A DNA stretch of 64,000 nucleotides from Flavobacterium anhuiense (lineage in GTDB: Bacteria > Bacteroidota > Bacteroidia > Flavobacteriales > Flavobacteriaceae), in the NCBI RefSeq assembly GCF_900101855.1, contig NZ_FMVC01000004.1:372001-436000 (forward strand). Direction: 5' to 3'. Each line of letters opens with the position of its first letter. Positions within the stretch are counted from its first letter, which is position 1. This document shows positions 42,656 to 51,936 of this stretch, one piece after another. The notes beneath the pieces were generated by a model. The model was given only the letters and a program-made list of their open reading frames with translations, was not told where the DNA came from and searched no databases. Position numbers and translations under genes: made by a program.

Positions 42656-44236
42656 CTACAAAATATAATCTGTATTAATAAAATTCGATTCTTTGCTGTT
42701 AAGCAATTCCTGCAGAATCTCATTATTATAATCGATATCTTTTGAAGCTACAAACGTACGGATTGAGAATGAACGTAAAGCATCTGGAATACTCAAAGTT
42801 CCGACAGCAGAATCTTTTCTTCCTGTAAAAGGGAAAGCGTCTGGACCTCTTTGGCAAGAACTGTTGAGGTTTACTCGACAAACTAAGTTTACTAAGGCAT
42901 CAATAAGCGGTGCCAATGTTTTTATGTCTTTACCAAACAAACTTACTTGCTGTCCGTAGTTTGATTCTGCCATATCTTTCAATGGTTCTTTAATATCTTT
43001 GAAAGAAAGTACAGGAACAACTGGTCCAAACTGTTCTTCGTGATACACACGCATTTCTTTGTTTACTGGATAAAGAACTGCTGGAAAAATATAGTTTTCA
43101 GTATGTTTACCTCCTTTTTCATTTATCACTTTGGCGCCCTTTTGAACAGCGTCGTCAATTAAACCTTGAATATATTTTGGTTTATCAGTTTCTGGAAGCG
43201 GCGTTAAAGAAACTCCTTTTTCCCACGGATTTCCAAAAACCAAACTATCTACTTTCTCAGCAAAACGTTTATTGAACTCTTCTCTAATTGATTCGTGAAC
43301 GTATAAGACTTTCAGCGCCGTACAACGCTGTCCGTTAAAAGATAAACTTCCTGTGATACATTCTTGAATAGCCAAATCTAAATCGGCATCTGGAAGGATA
43401 ATCGCTGGGTTTTTAGCTTCTAAACCTAAAATTAGACGCAATCTGTTTTTGTTCGGATGCTGATCTTGCAAAGCAATCGCCGATTTACTGTTTCCGATTA
43501 ATGCTAAAACATCAATTTTTCCAGATTTCATAATCGGAGAAGCCACTTCACGCCCTCTACCATAAACAATATTGATTACCCCTTTTGGGAAACTGCTTCT
43601 GAAAGCTTCCAACAATGGCGAAATACATAAAACACCATGCTTAGCAGGTTTGAAAATTACAGTATTTCCCATAATCAAAGCTGGAATCAGCAATGAGAAA
43701 GTTTCGTTTAAAGGATAATTGTAAGGTCCAAGACATAAAACCACTCCAAGAGGTCCGCGGCGAATCATGGCGTTTACTCCTTGAACTTTTTCAAAGTGTG
43801 AACTGCGTCCGTTTAGTTCTTTGTAGCTTGCAATTGTATCGTAAATATACTCTACTGTTCTGTCGAATTCTTTTTGCGAGTCTCCTAATGATTTTCCGAT
43901 TTCCCACATCAAGTATTTTACCACTTCTTCGCGGGTTTCCTTCATTTGCTTCACAAATTTTTCCATGCATTTAATACGATCCACTACTTTCATAGTTGGC
44001 CATAAGCCTTGTCCCATGTCGTATGCATTGGTAGCAGCTTCGACAACTTCTGCTGCTTCTTTTTCTCCCATAAAAGGAATAGAACCTAATAAAGTCGGCG
44101 AATATTTTTCGGTTGAAGAAATAGTAGAAAACACAGGTGTGGTTTGCCCTGTCCATTGTTTCAATTCTCCATTTACAAGATAAGTATCTTGATTTATCAG
44201 CGCATTAATCTGATATTCTTCTGGTATAAAACTCAT
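42656..44236 (-). CDS. gapN: NADP-dependent glyceraldehyde-3-phosphate dehydrogenase (aldehyde dehydrogenase superfamily)
   Basis: Non-phosphorylating oxidation of glyceraldehyde-3-phosphate to 3-phosphoglycerate with NADP. The 526-residue protein has the ALDH fold: coenzyme-binding [20 protein letters not shown] and [11 protein letters not shown], Glu in [18 protein letters not shown], catalytic Cys in [30 protein letters not shown]. The C-terminal [20 protein letters not shown] is, to my knowledge, specific to the GapN group. It bypasses phosphoglycerate kinase and supplies NADPH. Transcribed alone between two terminators. Confidence 0.9.
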   Translation of the reverse strand: MSFIPEEYQINALINQDTYLVNGELKQWTGQTTPVFSTISSTEKYSPTLLGSIPFMGEKEAAEVVEAATNAYDMGQGLWPTMKVVDRIKCMEKFVKQMKETREEVVKYLMWEIGKSLGDSQKEFDRTVEYIYDTIASYKELNGRSSHFEKVQGVNAMIRRGPLGVVLCLGPYNYPLNETFSLLIPALIMGNTVIFKPAKHGVLCISPLLEAFRSSFPKGVINIVYGRGREVASPIMKSGKIDVLALIGNSKSAIALQDQHPNKNRLRLILGLEAKNPAIILPDADLDLAIQECITGSLSFNGQRCTALKVLYVHESIREEFNKRFAEKVDSLVFGNPWEKGVSLTPLPETDKPKYIQGLIDDAVQKGAKVINEKGGKHTENYIFPAVLYPVNKEMRVYHEEQFGPVVPVLSFKDIKEPLKDMAESNYGQQVSLFGKDIKTLAPLIDALVNLVCRVNLNSSCQRGPDAFPFTGRKDSAVGTLSIPDALRSFSIRTFVASKDIDYNNEILQELLNSKESNFINTDYIL

Positions 44237-44276
44237 AATTTGGTTATTTAATGGTCTGGTAATTCTATTTTCAAAA

Positions 44277-44304
44277 TAAAAAAGAGGCTTTTTTATTGCC
44301 TCTT
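44277..44304 (-). terminator. Terminator of the rhodanese gene
   Basis: AAGAGGC and GCCTCTT arms with a 9-base loop, followed on the minus strand by a T run; lies just before the gapN start. Confidence 0.85.
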
Positions 44305-44311
44305 CTTCTTT

Positions 44312-44623
44312 TTATGGATGTACTGTTTCACCTTCCCAATCTAGGATTCCTCCAAGCAGATTGTAGGCGTTTTCTATACCCAATTCGTTCATGATCTGGC
44401 ATGCTTTTGCGCTTCTAGCCCCAGAACGGCAGTATACATAATAATTTTTATTTTTGTCTAATTCTTCTATTTCATAGATAAATGCTTGCCCTTTATTGAT
44501 ATCAATGTTTAGAGCATTCTCAATGTATCCGTCATTAAATTCGTCTTCAGTTCTTACATCAAGTATAACTGCATTTTCGTCAGCCTGTAACTGAGCAACC
44601 CAATCTTCTTGTGATAAATTCAT
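44312..44623 (-). CDS. Single-domain rhodanese
   Basis: A 103-residue sulfurtransferase domain, cytoplasmic. AVILDVRTEDEFNDGYIENA is the N-terminal rhodanese signature, and YYVYCRSGARSAKACQIM holds the persulfide-carrying Cys in the active-site loop CRSGAR. It begins 375 bases from the divergent Crp/Fnr gene. With the downstream persulfide dioxygenase and YeeE genes it points to a sulfane-sulfur locus. Confidence 0.94.
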   Translation of the reverse strand: MNLSQEDWVAQLQADENAVILDVRTEDEFNDGYIENALNIDINKGQAFIYEIEELDKNKNYYVYCRSGARSAKACQIMNELGIENAYNLLGGILDWEGETVHP

Positions 44624-44998
44624 AGTAAAATGTGTTTTTGTAAAATTACGACGTTTCTTTATATAAAAAACGTACCAAATGCGATTTCGATTATTATTCT
44701 CAGAAAACGTTTTAGAGAAAGTATTATAATCAGTGAATTACAAATTTAGTTACTATTTTTAAAAATTCAGCCTACAAAATCGATAGAAAATAGGATTTCT
44801 TCATTTACATAGAATTACTCATAAATCTAGTTTTCTGACAATTATTCCCATTTCAAACCATTATCTTTGTAATCAAATACATTTTTTAATTCGATTTTGA
44901 TAAAAACTTAGTCACAATGATTTACATCTTTTGGTTCAAACTAGATCCAAAAAATAGAAAATTCGACTTGGCTCTATGTGACAAAATTATTACACAAC
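44624..44998. other. Divergent control region between rhodanese and Crp/Fnr genes
   Basis: A 375-base AT-rich gap. On the plus strand TATCTTTG at 44862-44869 fits the -7 consensus and would give a leader of about 125 bases for the Crp/Fnr gene. On the minus strand TAATTTTA lies close to the rhodanese start. GTGAATTACAAATTTAGTTAC at about 44735 is vaguely palindromic, but does not match the GTGA-N6-TTAC sites found at 45748 and 51937. Confidence 0.45.
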
Positions 44999-45634
44999 AT
45001 GCAGCAATCATTAAAAACCATATTTCCTAATTTCTCTAACGAACTTATCGCTACAATCGAAGAAAACGGAAGTCTTCAGGATTTTAAAGCCGGAACCATT
45101 TTAATGCGTACCGGACAGTATATTAAAAATACCGTTCTGATCATTAAAGGTAAAATCAAAATATATCGCGAAGGTGAAGATGGCGGAGAATTTTTAATGT
45201 ATTACTTACAGCCTGGACAAGCCTGTGCGATTTCGATGATCTGCACTGCAAAAAGCGAAAAAAGCCAAATTATGGCAAAAGTAGTAGAAGATGTAACTGT
45301 AATGATGATTCCGCTGCAGCTAATGGACAAATGGATGATGGAACACCGTTCTTGGTACGAATTTGTTATTGAAACTTACCGAAGCCGTTTTGAAGAAGTC
45401 TTGGAAGTTGTAGACAATATCGCTTTCCGTTCTATGGATGAAAGGTTAGAATTCTATTTAAAAAGACATTCTGATGCCTGCGGCTGTTCTGAAGTAAATC
45501 TTTCGCATCAAGAAATTGCAACCGAATTAAATACATCACGCGAAGTGGTTTCCAGATTACTCAAAAAAATGGAACAGCGTGGTTTGGTCAAACTGAACAG
45601 AAACCAGATTGAATTGCTAAATTTTAACCATTAA
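44999..45634 (+). CDS. Crp/Fnr-family regulator of the sulfur/respiration block
   Basis: A 211-residue one-component regulator: cNMP-binding fold about 10-120 (LQDFKAGTILMRTGQYIKNT, FLMYYLQPGQACAISMICT), a long dimer helix, then winged HTH (LSHQEIATELNTSREVVSRL). A CxC pair in SDACGCSEV next to the HTH might sense redox or persulfide (inference). I choose the ATG at 44999 over the GTG at 44978. It sits beside rhodanese and TauE genes; two nearby promoters (45748 and 51937) carry an identical-type palindrome that is a good candidate for its operator. Confidence 0.93.
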   Translation: MQQSLKTIFPNFSNELIATIEENGSLQDFKAGTILMRTGQYIKNTVLIIKGKIKIYREGEDGGEFLMYYLQPGQACAISMICTAKSEKSQIMAKVVEDVTVMMIPLQLMDKWMMEHRSWYEFVIETYRSRFEEVLEVVDNIAFRSMDERLEFYLKRHSDACGCSEVNLSHQEIATELNTSREVVSRLLKKMEQRGLVKLNRNQIELLNFNH

Positions 45635-45727
45635 GATATTAAGTTAATTAAGTTGGATCGCTTAATATTTCTTAACCTTTAAAAGTATCATTAAGAAAGC
45701 ATTGCTTAATTTCCTTAATTTCTTAAT
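45630..45727. repeat. Inverted-repeat element, copy 1 (ATTAAGATATTAAG type)
   Basis: A 23-base arm (45630-45652) is mirrored at 45705-45727 with about 20 of 23 pairs. The inner part (GCTTAATnTTTCTTAACCTT, CATTAAG) matches the element at 53439-53541. About 98 bases long, between the Crp/Fnr and TauE genes. Confidence 0.85.
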
Positions 45728-45747
45728 GGTAAAATTATTTTAGGTCT

Positions 45748-45791
45748 GTGATAAATGTTACTGTAGAATTCTAATTTCCGAAGCAACTTTG
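45748..45791 (+). promoter_or_regulatory. Crp/Fnr-like operator and -7 box of the tauE-like gene
   Basis: GTGATAAATGTTAC (45748-45761), then 22 bases, then CAACTTTG (45784-45791, TAnnTTTG with one mismatch). The inverse of the operator (GTAACATTAGTCAC) occurs at 51937 with the same spacing. Confidence 0.7.
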
Positions 45792-45807
45792 CATTAAAAT
45801 AAATGCA

Positions 45808-46593
45808 ATGGAATACTTAGGATTTTTCGCCTCAATCATAATCGGAATTACACTTGGCTTAATTGGCGGCGGTGGTTCTATTCTGACAATTCCAATTTTA
45901 GTTTATTTATTTAAAGTCAATCCCGATCAAGCGACTTCTTATTCCTTATTTATTGTCGGATTAACAGCGTTATTTGGAAGTTACAGCCATTATAAAATGG
46001 GAAATCTAAAACTGAAATCAGCTTTGTATTTTGCGGTTCCTTCGGTTGTTTCTATTTTGATAATCCGCGAAGTAATCTTTCCGCAAATTGCATCGACTTT
46101 GTTTTCTGTCGCTTCTTATACGGTTTCAAAAGATTTTCTGATTATGATTATCTTTTCAATTTTAATGATTACTGCCGCTATTTCGATGATTAAAAAAAAT
46201 CAAACCGAAATAAAATCGGTTGAAACCAATTATTTCCAGCTTAGCTTCATTGGATTCTTAGTCGGAATTGTAACTGGTTTTCTAGGCGCTGGCGGCGGAT
46301 TTCTGATTATTCCTGCCCTTCTTTTTTTCGCTAATCTTCCAATGAAACAAGCCGTTGGAACTTCATTATTAATCATTACCATAAACTCGTCAATAGGTTT
46401 TGCAGGCGACCTATATATCGGAACACCTATAGATTATACTTTTCTGATGAGCGTTTCAGCTATGGCTTTAATAGGCATGTTTATTGGGAGCCAACTTTCT
46501 AAAAAAATTGACGGCACAAAATTAAAACCTCTTTTCGGATGGTTCGTTCTCATAATGGGATTTTATATTATTGCTAAAGAAGTCCTATTCTAA
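45808..46593 (+). CDS. TauE/SafE-family sulfite (or organosulfonate) exporter
   Basis: A 261-residue integral membrane protein with about seven to eight helices in two homologous halves. Each half opens with the family glycine motif: GITLGLIGGGGSILTIPILV near residue 12 and GIVTGFLGAGGGFLIIPALL near residue 150. TauE/SafE proteins export sulfite, sulfoacetate or related anions. The neighbouring rhodanese, persulfide dioxygenase and YeeE genes favour sulfite export (inference). Its promoter carries a Crp/Fnr-like palindrome. Confidence 0.92.
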   Translation: MEYLGFFASIIIGITLGLIGGGGSILTIPILVYLFKVNPDQATSYSLFIVGLTALFGSYSHYKMGNLKLKSALYFAVPSVVSILIIREVIFPQIASTLFSVASYTVSKDFLIMIIFSILMITAAISMIKKNQTEIKSVETNYFQLSFIGFLVGIVTGFLGAGGGFLIIPALLFFANLPMKQAVGTSLLIITINSSIGFAGDLYIGTPIDYTFLMSVSAMALIGMFIGSQLSKKIDGTKLKPLFGWFVLIMGFYIIAKEVLF

Positions 46594-46634
46594 CAGCAAT
46601 TTCAAAAAATTTATTTAGTTTCACTTGTAGAGTA

Positions 46635-46667
46635 ATCTTTGTCAAAGCATTATGCTCTGACAAAGAT
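46635..46667. terminator. Bidirectional hairpin terminator
   Basis: ATCTTTGTCA and TGACAAAGAT enclose an AGCAT/ATGCT inner stem between the convergent TauE and HTH genes; weak T runs. Confidence 0.75.
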
Positions 46668-46680
46668 GAAACTAAAACTT

Positions 46681-47067
46681 TTAGAGTTCTCCGAATTTAT
46701 CTTTATAACGTTCCAATTCTATTTCGGTTCTAGAAAGCAGTTTTTCTAATAATTGGATTTTATCTTCATAAAGTTCTTTTATAATCGAAGTGTTATCGGC
46801 ATTAATTAAAATACTGCCGTTATTATTTCCATTTATTTTATTGAAACTATTAAAATATTTGTCGTAATCAAAACTAATTATATCCTCTACGCTTACATCT
46901 AAAATCTTCCCTATCTCAACCAGTTTTTCATAACTCAAAGAAGTTTTTCCTTTTTCAATTTTACTGTAGCCCGCTTGGGTTACACCTAATCTTTCCGCCA
47001 TATATTCCTGAGTGTAATTTTTTAACTCTCTAATGTTTTTAATCTTGCTTTTAATTGTTGTGGCCAT
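46681..47067 (-). CDS. XRE-family HTH regulator with coiled-coil tail
   Basis: A 128-residue DNA-binding protein. The N-terminal Cro/CI HTH is about 5-65 (LKNYTQEYMAERLGVTQAGY, SKIEKGKTSLSYEKL). After an Asn-rich linker (NGNNNGSILINADN) a C-terminal coiled coil of about 35 residues (ELYEDKIQLLEKLLSRTEIE) probably dimerises it. I start at the ATG 47067 (MATTIKSKIKNIRELKN) instead of 47091. The target is unknown. Confidence 0.9.
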   Translation of the reverse strand: MATTIKSKIKNIRELKNYTQEYMAERLGVTQAGYSKIEKGKTSLSYEKLVEIGKILDVSVEDIISFDYDKYFNSFNKINGNNNGSILINADNTSIIKELYEDKIQLLEKLLSRTEIELERYKDKFGEL

Positions 47068-47298
47068 AATTTTATTCTGATTTGGGATCATGTATAGTTA
47101 AAACAGCCAGCCGTTAATTTGTAACGACTTAACTATACTTATTTTTGGGTATTTGTTAAGCTACTTCATAATGAACACTATGACTTAGCGTTTTGTTAAT
47201 TTTCTTTTTTTGATAATAAAATAACCATATATCAGTGCTGCCATTATGAAAAAAACATCATAATGGGAAATAGTAAATACAAACATCTCTGATTTTTC

Positions 47299-47703
47299 TT
47301 AAGCAGTTCTTTGTATACTGCGTTCAAATTGAAGATCTAAATAACTATCGATCTGCTTGCCAATTAACACGCGGTCTTCTGGCTCAATTTTAGTTCTTAT
47401 TTCATTCTGGTAAATATCTTTAACAAAAACAAAATATACAAACTCGTCTTTATTACCAAACCTGGCGATTATAATAAATGCATAGCATAAAAGCGCAGGA
47501 ATAATGTAATACAAGTCCATTAAATTGGAAAACAGCATGCAATAATACGCAACAGTTGTTACAGCTATAAAAGCGCCATTTTCTAGAAAATATTTTCTCT
47601 TTTTTTTGAGCAGTCCGAGCTCTTTGATTTCATCAAATTGATACTGCCAGTTTTTAGATTTATAACAAAACCTAACCTCGTCGGAAAAAATTGTTAAAGG
47701 CAT
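47299..47703 (-). CDS. Small membrane protein of unknown function
   Basis: A 134-residue protein with a soluble N-terminal stretch (MPLTIFSDEVRFCYKSKNWQ), two adjacent hydrophobic helices (about 45-90, FIAVTTVAYYCMLF and LYYIIPALLCYAFIIIARF) and a charged C-terminus (EIRTKIEPEDRVLIGKQI). The order resembles small PH-like membrane proteins, but I cannot assign a family. It lies downstream of a repeat-rich region on the minus strand. Confidence 0.65.
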   Translation of the reverse strand: MPLTIFSDEVRFCYKSKNWQYQFDEIKELGLLKKKRKYFLENGAFIAVTTVAYYCMLFSNLMDLYYIIPALLCYAFIIIARFGNKDEFVYFVFVKDIYQNEIRTKIEPEDRVLIGKQIDSYLDLQFERSIQRTA

Positions 47704-48076
47704 AAATTCAGTAGGTAAAATAGATTTAAGTTTTAGTAAAAATCGTATCCAAAAATTCTTTTAGGGGGAAAAATTCTTAGATACGCAATATTAAGCATTA
47801 ACTGCTTTTTTTTTCGGCAATACAGCTTATAGAATATAACTGTTGGTTGTAATTAAATCTTTTGTAAAAATTGCCTTATGGTTTTTTACTGCTAAATATG
47901 CTAATTAATAGAAAATATTATTATGGCGTTTTCGCCGCAGCGAACGGGCTATCCGCTAAATTCCCGATTAACAAAAACTACGGCTAAAAAAGCCTTGTTT
48001 TTCTAAATCGGGAGATACCGCTTCTATCCCTAACGCAGACTCAGGTAAAATGACGTTCTGTTTTTAATATTTTCAA
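47704..48076. other. Repeat-rich gap, part 1
   Basis: Non-coding. Near 47740-47790 a CGTATC/GATACG hairpin encloses two copies of AAAAATTCTT. From about 47920 to 48050 runs an element with ATTCCCGATT mirrored by AAATCGGGAG around GGCTAAAAAAGCC, beginning GGCGTTTTCGCCGCAGCGAA. It looks like a dispersed intergenic element of this genus. Confidence 0.5.
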
Positions 48077-48212
48077 TCAATTGCCTTCAGCTTTAGCTGG
48101 AGGCAAACAAATGTATACAAAAAGGCTTTAGCCAAAAACCGCAAAGTTTGGCTAAAGCCCAATTTCAAATTCAACAAAAAACCTCCAGTTAAAACTGGAG
48201 GCAATTGATTTG
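48077..48212. repeat. Composite MITE-like element with CAATTGCCTyCAG ends
   Basis: TCAATTGCCTTCAG at the left end is mirrored by CTGGAGGCAATTGA at the right. Inside are three hairpins: CAGC-TTTA-GCTG region 48080-48105, GGCTTTAGCC/GGCTAAAGCC 48124-48159, and CCTCCAGTT-AAAACTGGAGG 48182-48201. No coding capacity. Confidence 0.8.
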
Positions 48213-48292
48213 ATATTGAAGGAATTAAAATTCGTGTATTTCATAGTTACAAAATTCAGAATTCCATTCAAATCAAAATAAAAATTCGTGAT

Positions 48293-48308
48293 CCCGATAG
48301 TTATCGGG
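48293..48308 (-). terminator. Hairpin after the cydB gene
   Basis: CCCGATA-GT-TATCGGG, a perfect short stem 17 bases past the cydB stop, without a T run. It may be a repeat element acting as an mRNA-end stabiliser. Confidence 0.5.
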
Positions 48309-48324
48309 AGTGGCTGTAAAAAAA

Positions 48325-49401
48325 TCAATGCTCCCCATACCCTACATCATCCATTTTACCGCTAAAAACACGATATTGAATAACAAAGTAAACAATCACC
48401 AGAAACAAAGCGATAAAAAACCAGCTCAAACCAGCGTTTAATCCGTATTCGTGAGCAGCAGTATTATAAATCGTTAATGACGGATTTACTTTATTGGTTG
48501 AAGGCAACACATTTGGAAAAATCGAAACCGCTGTAGAAGCAAATCCTCCAACTAAAAACAAAGTCGAAAACAAAAATCCGTGACCGTCTTTTTTAAAAGA
48601 ACGAACTTTGAATAATCCAGCAATTCCAACAAAAGTCATTAAAGGAAAAAACCAGAGAATCGGGTTTTCAACAAAATTATGAAATGGTTTCGGCTCAATA
48701 AAGTGCCAAATTTGAAGCGAAATACAAACTAAAACCAATAGCACAATATTCAAGGCAAAAACCACTTTTTTCAATTTCGGATTTAGCGCCGAATTTGTTT
48801 TATAAACAATCCAGTTTGCACCATGAATCGTCAATGCGACAACACTCACAATTCCTAAGAAAAGCGTAAACCAATCAATAATTCCCAATTCATTCGCTTG
48901 CGGACTAAAAGTTGGATTCCATAAAGGCAGAAAAAAATAATGCGCTTCTTGCGTTGAAACGCCATTTTGAACCATTCCGAGATTGACACCTCGAACGATA
49001 TTTCCTAAAGCAATTCCGAAGAAAAGAGCCAAAAGCAAACTTGCAATTCCGAAAGCTTTATCCCAAATTGCTTCCCACATATGATTATGAATCTGTCCAC
49101 GCATTTCCAATCCGATGGCGCGAAAAATCAACAGCCATAAAATCATAATCAAAGGCAAGTAAAATCCACTGAAAGACGAAGCGTATAAAGTTGGAAATGC
49201 AAAAAACAAAACGCCTCCAGCTGCAATCAGCCAAACTTCATTGGCATCCCAAAATGGACCAATCGAATTGACAATTACTTTTTTATCTCTTTCTGTTTCG
49301 GCAAAAAATAAATGAATAATTCCTGCACCAAAATCATAGCCGTCTAAAACGAGATAAACAGCCAAAATTCCCATTAAAACTACGTACCAAAAAAATTCCA
49401 T
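48325..49401 (-). CDS. cydB: Cytochrome bd quinol oxidase subunit II
   Basis: Inner-membrane subunit II of the high-affinity terminal oxidase, 358 residues with eight to nine membrane helices. Family marks: MEFFWYVVLMGILAVYLVLD followed by GYDFGAGI, the segment GPFWDANEVWLIAAGGVLFF, and AFPTLYASSFSGFYLP. It follows cydA by 2 bases, a fixed operon. The oxidase reduces O2 to water at low oxygen and resists sulfide, which fits the nearby sulfide-oxidation genes. No cydX or cydDC genes adjoin it. Confidence 0.96.
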   Translation of the reverse strand: MEFFWYVVLMGILAVYLVLDGYDFGAGIIHLFFAETERDKKVIVNSIGPFWDANEVWLIAAGGVLFFAFPTLYASSFSGFYLPLIMILWLLIFRAIGLEMRGQIHNHMWEAIWDKAFGIASLLLALFFGIALGNIVRGVNLGMVQNGVSTQEAHYFFLPLWNPTFSPQANELGIIDWFTLFLGIVSVVALTIHGANWIVYKTNSALNPKLKKVVFALNIVLLVLVCISLQIWHFIEPKPFHNFVENPILWFFPLMTFVGIAGLFKVRSFKKDGHGFLFSTLFLVGGFASTAVSIFPNVLPSTNKVNPSLTIYNTAAHEYGLNAGLSWFFIALFLVIVYFVIQYRVFSGKMDDVGYGEH

Positions 49402-49403
49402 AC

Positions 49404-50750
49404 TTATATTTTTTCTGTTGAAAGTTCCACATGACGCGGCCCTTTATTGATAATTTTTCCAATCAAAAGCAAAAACAGCATTCCCAGTAAAAGGTATAAA
49501 CCGATAAAACCAAGCAATGTAAACAAGGTGTTTCCTGAAGAAACCGTCGGCGAAGCTCCAGATGCTGTTCGCATTAAATTATAAACCAGCCAAGGCTGCC
49601 TTCCTAATTCGGCCGTATACCAGCCTGTGGTATTGGCAATATATGGAAATGGCATCATAAACATCAAAGACCATAAAAGCCATTTGGTTCCAAATAGTTT
49701 TCCTCTTATTAATTGAAAAAGTGAAAGCACCATTAATCCAATAAACACAGTTCCAAGACCAACCATAATATGATAGGCATAATACAATCCCGAAATATTA
49801 GTTGGATGCAGATCTTCTTCAAATTGATCTAAACCTTGAATTTCCTGATTCCAATTTCCGTACGTAAGGAAACTTAGAATATTTGGAACGGCAATTTTAT
49901 TGTCCAGTTTTTTGTCTTTCACATCGGGCTGTCCGATTAAGACAATCTCTGAACCTTTTTTCTCGGTATGAAAAATCCCTTCCATCGCAGCAAAAGTTAC
50001 GGGCTGATATTTCACGACATTTTTAGCCAATAAATCTCCTGTTGGAACAGCTACGATAATACTCGAAATCAATCCGAAGATTACCCCTGTTTTTAAAAAT
50101 AGTTTTCCGAAAGAAACATTTTTATTACTTAAAATATAGAAAGCTCCAATTCCAGCCACGACAAAAGAACTTGTCACTAAAGAAGCCGCTTGATTGTGCA
50201 GAAAAGAAGGCCAAAGCCAAGGATTCAAGAATAATGCTTGAAAGTTATTCAATACAAATTTTCCGTTTTCCAGAATTTCGTAACCCACAGGATTTTGCAT
50301 CCAAGAATGTGTAGCAATAATTAAAAATCCACTGGCCCATGAACCAATCATAATTAATAATCCGGTTACAAAATGCCATTTATGTCCGAGAAGTTTTTCT
50401 CCAAATAAAAATAATCCAAGAAAAGAAGATTCGAGAAAGAAAGAAAACATTCCTTCCATTGCCAAGGTCTGACCGATGATTCCTCCTGTCAATTCAGAGA
50501 ATTTTGCCCAATTGGTTCCAAATTGAAACTCCATCGGGATTCCTGTTACAACGCCCATTGCAAAATTGAGAGCGAAGATTTTCATCCAGAAATGGGTGGC
50601 GTGATTGTATTGTTCGTCTTGAGTTTTGAGATATTTCCACTTGAAGTAAACAATGATGAGCGAAAGGCCCATTGTAAGTTGTGGAAAGAGATAATGAAAA
50701 GTAATCGTGAAGGCAAATTGCATTCGATCATAAAAGAGCATTTCTTCCAT
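49404..50750 (-). CDS. cydA: Cytochrome bd quinol oxidase subunit I (short Q-loop type)
   Basis: Subunit I with the three hemes (b558, b595, d), 448 residues from the ATG at 50750 (MEEMLFYDRMQFAFTITFHY); an ATG at 50789 would add 13 residues without family support. The N-terminal His is in FHYLFPQLTMGLS. The helix carrying EFQFGTNWAKFSE and the characteristic GWYTAELGRQPWLVYNLMRT near residue 390 are both present. The length fits the short Q-loop class. Upstream, TAAATTTG on the minus strand is a possible -7 box. Confidence 0.96.
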   Translation of the reverse strand: MEEMLFYDRMQFAFTITFHYLFPQLTMGLSLIIVYFKWKYLKTQDEQYNHATHFWMKIFALNFAMGVVTGIPMEFQFGTNWAKFSELTGGIIGQTLAMEGMFSFFLESSFLGLFLFGEKLLGHKWHFVTGLLIMIGSWASGFLIIATHSWMQNPVGYEILENGKFVLNNFQALFLNPWLWPSFLHNQAASLVTSSFVVAGIGAFYILSNKNVSFGKLFLKTGVIFGLISSIIVAVPTGDLLAKNVVKYQPVTFAAMEGIFHTEKKGSEIVLIGQPDVKDKKLDNKIAVPNILSFLTYGNWNQEIQGLDQFEEDLHPTNISGLYYAYHIMVGLGTVFIGLMVLSLFQLIRGKLFGTKWLLWSLMFMMPFPYIANTTGWYTAELGRQPWLVYNLMRTASGASPTVSSGNTLFTLLGFIGLYLLLGMLFLLLIGKIINKGPRHVELSTEKI

Positions 50751-50887
50751 AATGGTAATTTGTTTATGAAGTTCCACAAATTTAACCATTAGAACCCGAA
50801 TTAACGCCCTTTAAAAAAAGTTTATCGCCCGATATTTGTTAAACTTTTCAACAATTTAAAGGGTAGAAATAACACTTGTCAATACAG

Positions 50888-50916
50888 CTTTGTCAAAGTT
50901 CAAAACTTTGACAAAG
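50888..50916. repeat. 13-bp perfect inverted repeat CTTTGTCAAAGTT
   Basis: CTTTGTCAAAGTT-CAA-AACTTTGACAAAG: a stable hairpin in the gap upstream of cydA. It shares the TTTGTCA word with the 46635 hairpin. Confidence 0.85.
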
Positions 50917-50948
50917 TTTCTTCGCATATATTTTTTGCGAACTGTTTT

Positions 50949-51075
50949 CTCATTTCGACGAAGAAGACTCGAGCGATAGCGAATAGGCGAAGCAAATCTT
51001 CGCAAGTAACTCCGTAACGAGAAGCAATTCTTTGTCGAGCTTCTTACGAAGATTTCTCCCTTCGGTCGAAATGAC
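50949..51075. repeat. MITE-like element with TCATTTCGAC terminal inverted repeats
   Basis: TCATTTCGAC (50950-50959) is mirrored by GTCGAAATGA (51065-51074). Inside, AAATCTTCGC and GCTTCTTACGAAGATTT segments are partly complementary. It has no coding capacity and resembles a repeat I know to be scattered through Flavobacterium genomes. Confidence 0.8.
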
Positions 51076-51112
51076 AAGATTGCGTATAGATTTACATGAT
51101 CAAAAAAAATAA

Positions 51113-51178
51113 CCCGTGGTTTCAACCACGGGAAACGTATTGTAATATCCATTGTGTTCCTGCGGTTGAAACCGCAGG
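51113..51178. repeat. Pair of REP-like palindromes
   Basis: CCCGTGGTTTCAACCACGGG (51113-51132) and CCTGCGGTTGAAACCGCAGG (51159-51178) are two perfect 20-base palindromes with the related core GGTTnnAACC, 26 bases apart, like a BIME pair. Confidence 0.88.
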
Positions 51179-51210
51179 CTATGTTTGATTTTGATTGCGT
51201 GGTTATTATT

Positions 51211-51801
51211 TTATTTCTCTAAAATCCCCTTTTCAACACTTTCATTAATCAAACCTTCGGCATAATTCCATATCGATTTTGAACCTTCCTCAATAACGCT
51301 TTTCTTTTCGTAAACTTTATCGTATTTCACTCCAAACTCTTTCCAAGTTCCGCCATTGTTTGATGTATTCTGCAATAAAGGTTCAAGTCTGTCCATAGAT
51401 TTTGCAAATTTAGCTTCGTTGGTTTCTCCTGCTTCAAATTCTTCCCAAATGGAAATAAATTCTTCTTTTTGTTTTTCAGGAAGTAAACCAAAGATTCTGT
51501 TTGCTGCTAGACGTTCTTCATCTGTGTTCGAATGATTTTTTACGGTATCGTAAATAAAAACATCGCCAGCATCTATTTCTACAATATCATGAATCAAAAC
51601 CATTTTTACGACTTTCAAAACATCAATCGGTTCATTTGAATGTTCTGCTAAAACAATTGCCATTAAAGCCAAATGCCAGCTGTGTTCTGCATCATTCTCG
51701 CATCTGTCGCTGTTGAATAATTTGGTCTTGCGCTGAATGTATTTTACTTTATCAATTTCTTTTATAAAAGCAATCTGATCCAATAAGTCTTGTGTCTTCA
51801 T
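51211..51801 (-). CDS. HD-domain phosphohydrolase (YfbR-like)
   Basis: A 196-residue cytoplasmic metal-dependent phosphohydrolase. The HD signature is complete: RCENDAEHSWHLALMAIVLA gives the first His, VVKMVLIHDIVEIDAGD the HD pair, and DRLEPLLQN the final Asp. Relatives include the YfbR 5'-deoxynucleotidases and HDDC2. A role in nucleotide clean-up is likely (family knowledge). A single gene between a repeat cluster and the divergent sulfur operon. Confidence 0.92.
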   Translation of the reverse strand: MKTQDLLDQIAFIKEIDKVKYIQRKTKLFNSDRCENDAEHSWHLALMAIVLAEHSNEPIDVLKVVKMVLIHDIVEIDAGDVFIYDTVKNHSNTDEERLAANRIFGLLPEKQKEEFISIWEEFEAGETNEAKFAKSMDRLEPLLQNTSNNGGTWKEFGVKYDKVYEKKSVIEEGSKSIWNYAEGLINESVEKGILEK

Positions 51802-51936
51802 TTTCTTTTTTGTTTTGAAATGACATTCGTCATATGCAAAATTAAAGCTTAAAGCGTAATTGCTCCACTTTAAATTTAATTTATCTCAACTGAATATGTC
51901 AAACACCACATTTTTTTACACAAAAACCTAATTTCT

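Larger units (their letters stand above)
50751..51210. other. Repeat-rich gap upstream of cydA
   Basis: Besides the cydA promoter region (to about 50880) this 460-base gap holds three hairpin elements listed separately. A minus-strand open frame at 50856-51152 lies wholly in these repeats and is not a gene. Confidence 0.6.

Noticed and set aside
50856..51152. Open reading frame on the minus strand in the gap upstream of cydA
   Set aside because: It lies entirely within hairpin repeats, and its translation has no family resemblance.
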